Source: CAZHOV01 sp964534315
GTDB taxonomy: Bacteria > Bacteroidota > Bacteroidia > Chitinophagales > Saprospiraceae
Reading direction: 5' to 3'
Length of the DNA stretch: 10,899 nucleotides
Assembly (NCBI GenBank): GCA_964534315.1
Contig: CAZHOV010000188.1
Location: forward strand, 1 to 10,899
Shown here one piece after another: positions 7,224 to 10,899 of this stretch (its first letter is position 1; each line of letters begins with the position of its first letter). A model generated the notes under the pieces. It saw only the letters and a program-made list of their open reading frames with translations, was not told the DNA's origin and ran no database searches. Both the position numbers and the translations under genes were made by a program.

Positions 7224-10200
7224 TTAGGGTAGCATTTTGTTTTTGAATACTTCTTCTATGGGTTGATAGCCTTCTATGTGTGCCTGATCGTTGATGTAGA
7301 GTAGATCATACTCAAAGGCCTTGAGTTCTGTTTTTAACACGGCTGTATCTGCCTTGAAATCTTCTACACGCCAATCTTTTACCGAACGCCATACCACCAA
7401 GATATTTTTGCTGGCGTTATTATGGCCATAGACAAACTGATATTTCTTTTCATTGAGTTCTTTTGTAATACATTTCTGCATGTGCAGACCAATGAGGTAA
7501 TTGAAGGTTTCTACCAAATCAACGGCTTGCTCGGTATCATAGGTGAAGCCATCCCATACTTTTAGTTGGTAATCCCAAGGGTCTTGCATGGCGGCTGTAT
7601 TCACTAAGGTTTGGCTGCCTTTGGTTTCAAACTCCAAAAAGTATTTTGGGATGTAATGCTCAAATTCTAATGCCTTTTGTACGGCATCTTCTGAGGCGTT
7701 GAAGGCAATGTTTTCTAAGGCTTCTTCATACTGCTCTAAGCGTTGGTATTTGAAGAATACCCCAAGACCATTCATACTGCCATCTTTTGGTTTTCCATCT
7801 TTCCAATTGAAGGTGTATGCTATTTTTTTGATGCGGGGGATGATGGTTTGGTACACATTTTTGGCCATGTCCTGAATAATGAAGGACATACTGCGTTCAG
7901 CCACATCATTTAATTGCATAGTGCTTTGTACTGTTGTACCTGAACCTGCAAAGAAGTCTAGTACATAACCTGTTTTCTTTGAAGATAGGGAAAGGAGATT
8001 CCTTATTATTGTTGTTGGTTTTGGATTTGGGAACGTACCACGTTCGCCAACAATATTAGCCAACTCTTTCTCACCATCTGTAAAGTCGGTCATTGTTGAT
8101 TTAGCAACATCAGTACTAACTGTATCTAAGAATCTTTTAAATTGAGGGATTTTTGTTTCATCTTCTCCAAAACTTATATAATGCTCTTCTGCTAATGAAG
8201 TGAAGGAAGTTGAGGTTTCAGATTCAAATGGCCAACGCCAACCTATGGCAGGATGTGGACATTCATTTTTGGTAATAGGATGTATGGGTTTATAGTAGCG
8301 AAATTCAGAATCTTCAGGGTCTTTATGCTTCCTTGTTAATTTGCTTGCATTTGGCCAAGATGGATCACCTTCACGATACACCCATATCTTGGCCTTTTTT
8401 GCTTTGGCGTCCTTCGGGTCAACCCATTTACCATCTTCTGTCCGGTAATCTGCAAACTTATATTGCTTAATTCCTTTCCAAGGATTATTGCGTTTAGTTT
8501 CATTATTCCATGGTAATCCCATGGCTTCAACTTCAGCTTTATAATTTTTTTCCTGATCACGATAAAGGCTTCTCAGCTCTTCACTGATTTTATCTAAAGT
8601 TGGGTAGTCCTTATTCAGTTTATGAATCAATTCTTTGACTTCTACATACCCAGGCTTTGCTCTTCTAAAAGTCTCATGTTCTTGGATAGCTGCATTCTTG
8701 TCTTTGGTGTAGGCTTGAATATACTCGTGATTATGAGAGAATGTCTTCGCATCATTATGGGTAGTATTTTTTACCCAAATTACATTTTCAATGTAATTCT
8801 GTGGTCCAAACTCTACTTCTAGTAAGGTTGAAAGCCTATGGGTGACTTTGTTCTTAGGGTCCTTATCATCAATACTGGTAAAGAACAAACCATCCTGCGC
8901 CATCAGGTCTCTGGCAATGGGCATTCTATCTGCAAGCATGGTCAACCAACTGCTGTTTCTGAACTTATCTTTATAAAGAAAGTCATCACCACCACTATTG
9001 TACGGTGGGTCAATGTAAATGGTATTAACCTTTTGAGAGAATTTTTCTCTAATCAAATTCAACCCCTGATAGTTATCAGACTCCATGACCAAGCCATTGG
9101 ATGCTGCTTCAATATTCCTGTCTTTCGAGATTACAGATAGCAAGATGTATTTGAACTCGACTGAGAAGTGTTTCGTATCAATCGGCAGCTTCAACCACTC
9201 CTTAGCGTCTTCGCGGCTTTGCGTGAGACTTAATTGACCTTCTTTTTCTCGCAAAGGCGCTAAGTCGCCAAGTTTGATATTGCCCCAATCCTTAAAAATT
9301 TCTTCCCCAAACAACTCCTTCCATTCCGCCACCTGTTTCTCATTTTTAATAACTTCTTCCAAGATGGGTTTGGCTGCTCCTTCACCTACATATTCCACCA
9401 AACGGTCAATGGTAATCACCCATTCGGTACTTAGCACAAACTTCTTTTTCTCCCACAGCCTTTTTTGGAAGTCCTCAATCTGGCTAACGAAGTCAATAAT
9501 GGTATCGGCTATGGACTTGAATACCTTGATGGTTTTCAGGTTGCGCTTAAGGCGGTCAAAGTGAGCATCGGTATCGGTTACATACAAGTCATCTACATGC
9601 ACCAATTCACTCTTGATGTAGTAGTCCAACTCACGTTTCAAGAAGCTTTTTAGGTTTTTGTGAATGAAGAAGTCATGCTTGTTCTTGCGGGTATAGTGGT
9701 GCAGTTTTTTTAATAAAAGCGGCTTACCTTCTTTGGGGGCTTCCCATAGTTTGATCAGCAAGGCATTTTTGCCATGCTTTTCCTTGATGTACGCATAAGC
9801 CTGCTCGTCTAAGGTGTCTTGTTTGCTGTTGCCCTTTACCTGCTTTTTTTCTTCCGCCGTCATGGGGCGATACTCGAAGAAAAAGGTAGCTTCTCCTTTA
9901 CCAACTTCGGCTTCTTTGTCCGAGAGGATGAAATAATTCTTATCGCTCTCCTTGACGTTCCCTTGTTCAATCTGGGCATCCGTCAATTTGAAGTTAATAA
10001 CGATTTCTCCGCTAGACGTGGGGACTTTAAAGGCATACTGGTTAAAAGTCTCAGATGATTTGATGTAGTATTGGTCTTGATTTGCCCAATGAAAGTGGGT
10101 TTCTTCTCCATTGTAAGGCACTACATACTTCTCATTTTTACCGAATCTGCGCTTGCTTATAAAGTCGCCTTTATCATAGTAGCGGGAGAAAAACAATGTC

Positions 10201-10601
10201 AGGTGGTTGTAAATCTGATTCTCCGTTTCAACCGATACAGAAGATTCCGTTGCTTTTGCCTTTAACTCTTTGTATTGGGCTATTTCAACCTTGTAATCTT
10301 CTTCATAAATGGCTAAGCGGGTTTCATCTTTTTTCTCAACGGCTTCTAACCATTTTTTAAGGGAAGTGGATTTCTCCATTTCAGCAATTTGGTCTTGCAT
10401 TTGCTTGGCTTCATCAGCCGATAGGGTTTGTAATTCTGCCTTAACCTTATCTACCAATAGCTGGTCAATGAAATTGGCAATTTCCTCCTTTTTGTAGTGC
10501 AGGATTTTATAGACGCCAAAATCCAGGTCTTGGGAATCGAACTGAAAAAGTTGATTAAGGAAGGATTTGAGTTGTTCCAGCGAGGTATTTTTATTAGCCA
10601 T
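7224..10601 (-). CDS. mod: Type III-like Mod: long site-specific adenine DNA methyltransferase
   Basis: This enzyme should transfer a methyl group from S-adenosylmethionine to a base (probably N6-adenine) in a short target, protecting host DNA and supplying sequence recognition to Res. The catalytic motif IV DPPY is at 531-534, with the run-up NTIYI and following NSGGDDFLYKD. The AdoMet-binding motif I DFFAGSGTT is at 882-890. DPPY before FAGSG is the beta-class order typical of type III Mod. The stretch between them (about 615-850) probably holds the target recognition domain. At 1125 residues it is far longer than classical Mod (about 645). The first 500 residues are an extra region starting QLFQFDSQDLDFGVYKI, with a coiled-coil-like stretch at about 35-120, as in a known subgroup of large Mod proteins paired with DEAD-box helicases. 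It is first in the operon. ATG 10599-10601 has an A-rich leader and no Shine-Dalgarno site, as usual in this phylum. Residues 443-468 are encoded by a repeat-like palindrome. Confidence 0.88.
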   Translation of the reverse strand: MANKNTSLEQLKSFLNQLFQFDSQDLDFGVYKILHYKKEEIANFIDQLLVDKVKAELQTLSADEAKQMQDQIAEMEKSTSLKKWLEAVEKKDETRLAIYEEDYKVEIAQYKELKAKATESSVSVETENQIYNHLTLFFSRYYDKGDFISKRRFGKNEKYVVPYNGEETHFHWANQDQYYIKSSETFNQYAFKVPTSSGEIVINFKLTDAQIEQGNVKESDKNYFILSDKEAEVGKGEATFFFEYRPMTAEEKKQVKGNSKQDTLDEQAYAYIKEKHGKNALLIKLWEAPKEGKPLLLKKLHHYTRKNKHDFFIHKNLKSFLKRELDYYIKSELVHVDDLYVTDTDAHFDRLKRNLKTIKVFKSIADTIIDFVSQIEDFQKRLWEKKKFVLSTEWVITIDRLVEYVGEGAAKPILEEVIKNEKQVAEWKELFGEEIFKDWGNIKLGDLAPLREKEGQLSLTQSREDAKEWLKLPIDTKHFSVEFKYILLSVISKDRNIEAASNGLVMESDNYQGLNLIREKFSQKVNTIYIDPPYNSGGDDFLYKDKFRNSSWLTMLADRMPIARDLMAQDGLFFTSIDDKDPKNKVTHRLSTLLEVEFGPQNYIENVIWVKNTTHNDAKTFSHNHEYIQAYTKDKNAAIQEHETFRRAKPGYVEVKELIHKLNKDYPTLDKISEELRSLYRDQEKNYKAEVEAMGLPWNNETKRNNPWKGIKQYKFADYRTEDGKWVDPKDAKAKKAKIWVYREGDPSWPNASKLTRKHKDPEDSEFRYYKPIHPITKNECPHPAIGWRWPFESETSTSFTSLAEEHYISFGEDETKIPQFKRFLDTVSTDVAKSTMTDFTDGEKELANIVGERGTFPNPKPTTIIRNLLSLSSKKTGYVLDFFAGSGTTVQSTMQLNDVAERSMSFIIQDMAKNVYQTIIPRIKKIAYTFNWKDGKPKDGSMNGLGVFFKYQRLEQYEEALENIAFNASEDAVQKALEFEHYIPKYFLEFETKGSQTLVNTAAMQDPWDYQLKVWDGFTYDTEQAVDLVETFNYLIGLHMQKCITKELNEKKYQFVYGHNNASKNILVVWRSVKDWRVEDFKADTAVLKTELKAFEYDLLYINDQAHIEGYQPIEEVFKNKMLP
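9201..9273. repeat. Palindromic genome-repeat-like element embedded in the mod coding sequence
   Basis: An imperfect inverted repeat has arms at 9201-9228 (CTTAGCGTCTTCGCGGCTTT then GCGTGAGA) and 9248-9273 (TCTCGCAAAGGCGCTAAGTC then GCCAAG), with a 19-nt loop. Comparing the left arm with the reverse complement of the right arm shows a few substitutions and a one-base gap. The CTTTGCG/TCTCGCAAAG wording is familiar from dispersed intergenic palindromes in Bacteroidota and other environmental bacteria, whose accidental translations contain SRKDAKAQR- or FAPLRE-like peptides. Here the minus-strand translation (residues about 443-468) includes LGDLAPLREKEG and TQSREDAKEW, matching that signature. 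It lies between the N-terminal region and the methyltransferase core. Confidence 0.72.
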
Positions 10602-10802
10602 TATGCTTGTATTTCATTAATGTCTATTAATAAATCTCGTTCTTTGACTTTAACGTCAAGAATTTATTCTGGCAAGATAATATTAATTGATTATCCGAAT
10701 GTCGGGTACCAGGTTGTTTACCCAATTTTTCTTTTCCGTTTTAGTTACTTTATTAATCGACTAACCGATAACTAATATACGGAAAATCGCCTAAATTTTA
10801 TT
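10602..10802 (-). promoter_or_regulatory. Leader and control region of the mod operon, with dyads
   Basis: This AT-rich 200-bp segment must hold the operon promoter, because the four genes are otherwise almost contiguous. No clear TAnnTTTG element was found on the minus strand. A minus-strand TTGACG lies about 60 nt upstream of the start, with no good downstream partner. It is part of a small dyad TTGAC-6 nt-GTCAA (10644-10648 and 10655-10659). A larger imperfect dyad at 10741-10777 includes TTAGTTA (10741-10747) with TAACTAA (10769-10775), and inner ATCG/CGAT arms. On the plus strand, GGGTA (10704-10708) and TACCC (10719-10723), followed by a T-rich run, could be a weak terminator facing away from mod. 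The dyads are possible operators for the HTH protein; that is inference. Confidence 0.35.
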
Positions 10803-10899
10803 TACCCTGAACCCCTGAACCCCTGAACCCCTGAACCCCGGATGCCCGGATACCCTGAGACCCTGAGACCCTGAGACCCTGAGACCCTGAGACCCTGAG
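10803..10899 (+). repeat. 8-bp tandem array, right flank of the restriction-modification operon, running off the window
   Basis: Twelve 8-bp units in constant phase are visible. TACCCTGA is followed by three ACCCCTGA, ACCCCGGA, TGCCCGGA, TACCCTGA and five GACCCTGA, and then the window ends. There are two homogeneous sub-blocks (ACCCCTGA and GACCCTGA) separated by CGGA-type units. The consensus NACCCBGA equals that of the minus strand of the 2359-2470 array. The local homogeneity suggests recent unit duplication. The total length is unknown because the array continues beyond the last base. Confidence 0.88.

Noticed and set aside
8336..8560. Minus-strand 74-codon frame inside mod as a possible frameshifted segment
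   Set aside because: The mod frame is continuous through this stretch with sensible protein sequence, so this is an alternative-frame shadow.
2514..10601. BREX, DISARM or type I system
   Set aside because: There is no PglZ, BrxC, HsdS or Drm-like gene. The beta-class Mod plus helicase-nuclease fits the type III-like arrangement best.
10704..10723. GGGTA/TACCC hairpin followed by a T-rich run as a real plus-strand terminator
   Set aside because: The stem is only 5 bp with a 10-nt loop, and no plus-strand gene ends there. It may instead be a decayed piece of the ACCC-type repeat.
2359..10899. Transposon or integrative element ends
   Set aside because: No transposase, integrase, tRNA target or long terminal inverted repeat is visible; the flanking arrays share only a short degenerate consensus.

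Overview
The window most likely comes from a Bacteroidota genome, probably an environmental member of a Saprospiria- or Cytophagia-like group. Three things support this. The first gene ends in a type IX secretion (T9SS) sorting domain. The starts lack strong Shine-Dalgarno sites and have A-rich leaders. The spaces between genes hold short ACCC-type tandem arrays. No rRNA, tRNA, integrase, transposase or CRISPR array is visible, so the genus cannot be named.

Layout, left to right. (1) 58-711 (+): the C-terminal end of a secreted beta-propeller-like protein with a T9SS sorting domain. Its N-terminus and signal peptide are missing, and all three frames are closed just upstream. (2) 712-941: an AT-rich spacer. 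(3) 942-1039: a 7-bp tandem array (CCCAATA and variants) that runs into the start codon of the next gene. A 50-codon ORF (887-1039) reads through the array and overlaps that start as ATGA. (4) 1036-2358 (+): a DUF58 membrane protein with a von Willebrand A-like domain. (5) 2359-2470: an 8-bp degenerate array. (6) 2514-10601 (-): a tight four-gene operon transcribed right to left, with gaps of 3, 1 and 5 nt. Its order is mod (long type III-like adenine methyltransferase), a putative DNA-binding protein, a Doc-type Fic toxin homologue, and res (helicase-nuclease). (7) 10602-10802: the operon leader, with dyads but no clear promoter. (8) 10803-10899: a second 8-bp array that continues past the window edge.

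The main item is the operon. Mod and Res look like a complete type III-like restriction-modification pair. A Doc-family toxin and a putative DNA-binding partner sit between them, so all four genes are probably transcribed and inherited together. One possible reading is a defence island with a built-in addiction or abortive-infection arm. The 8-bp arrays on either side share the consensus NACCCBGA and face in opposite directions. Two further repeats lie inside genes of the operon: four 12-residue units in the putative DNA-binding protein, and a genome-repeat-like palindrome translated within Mod.
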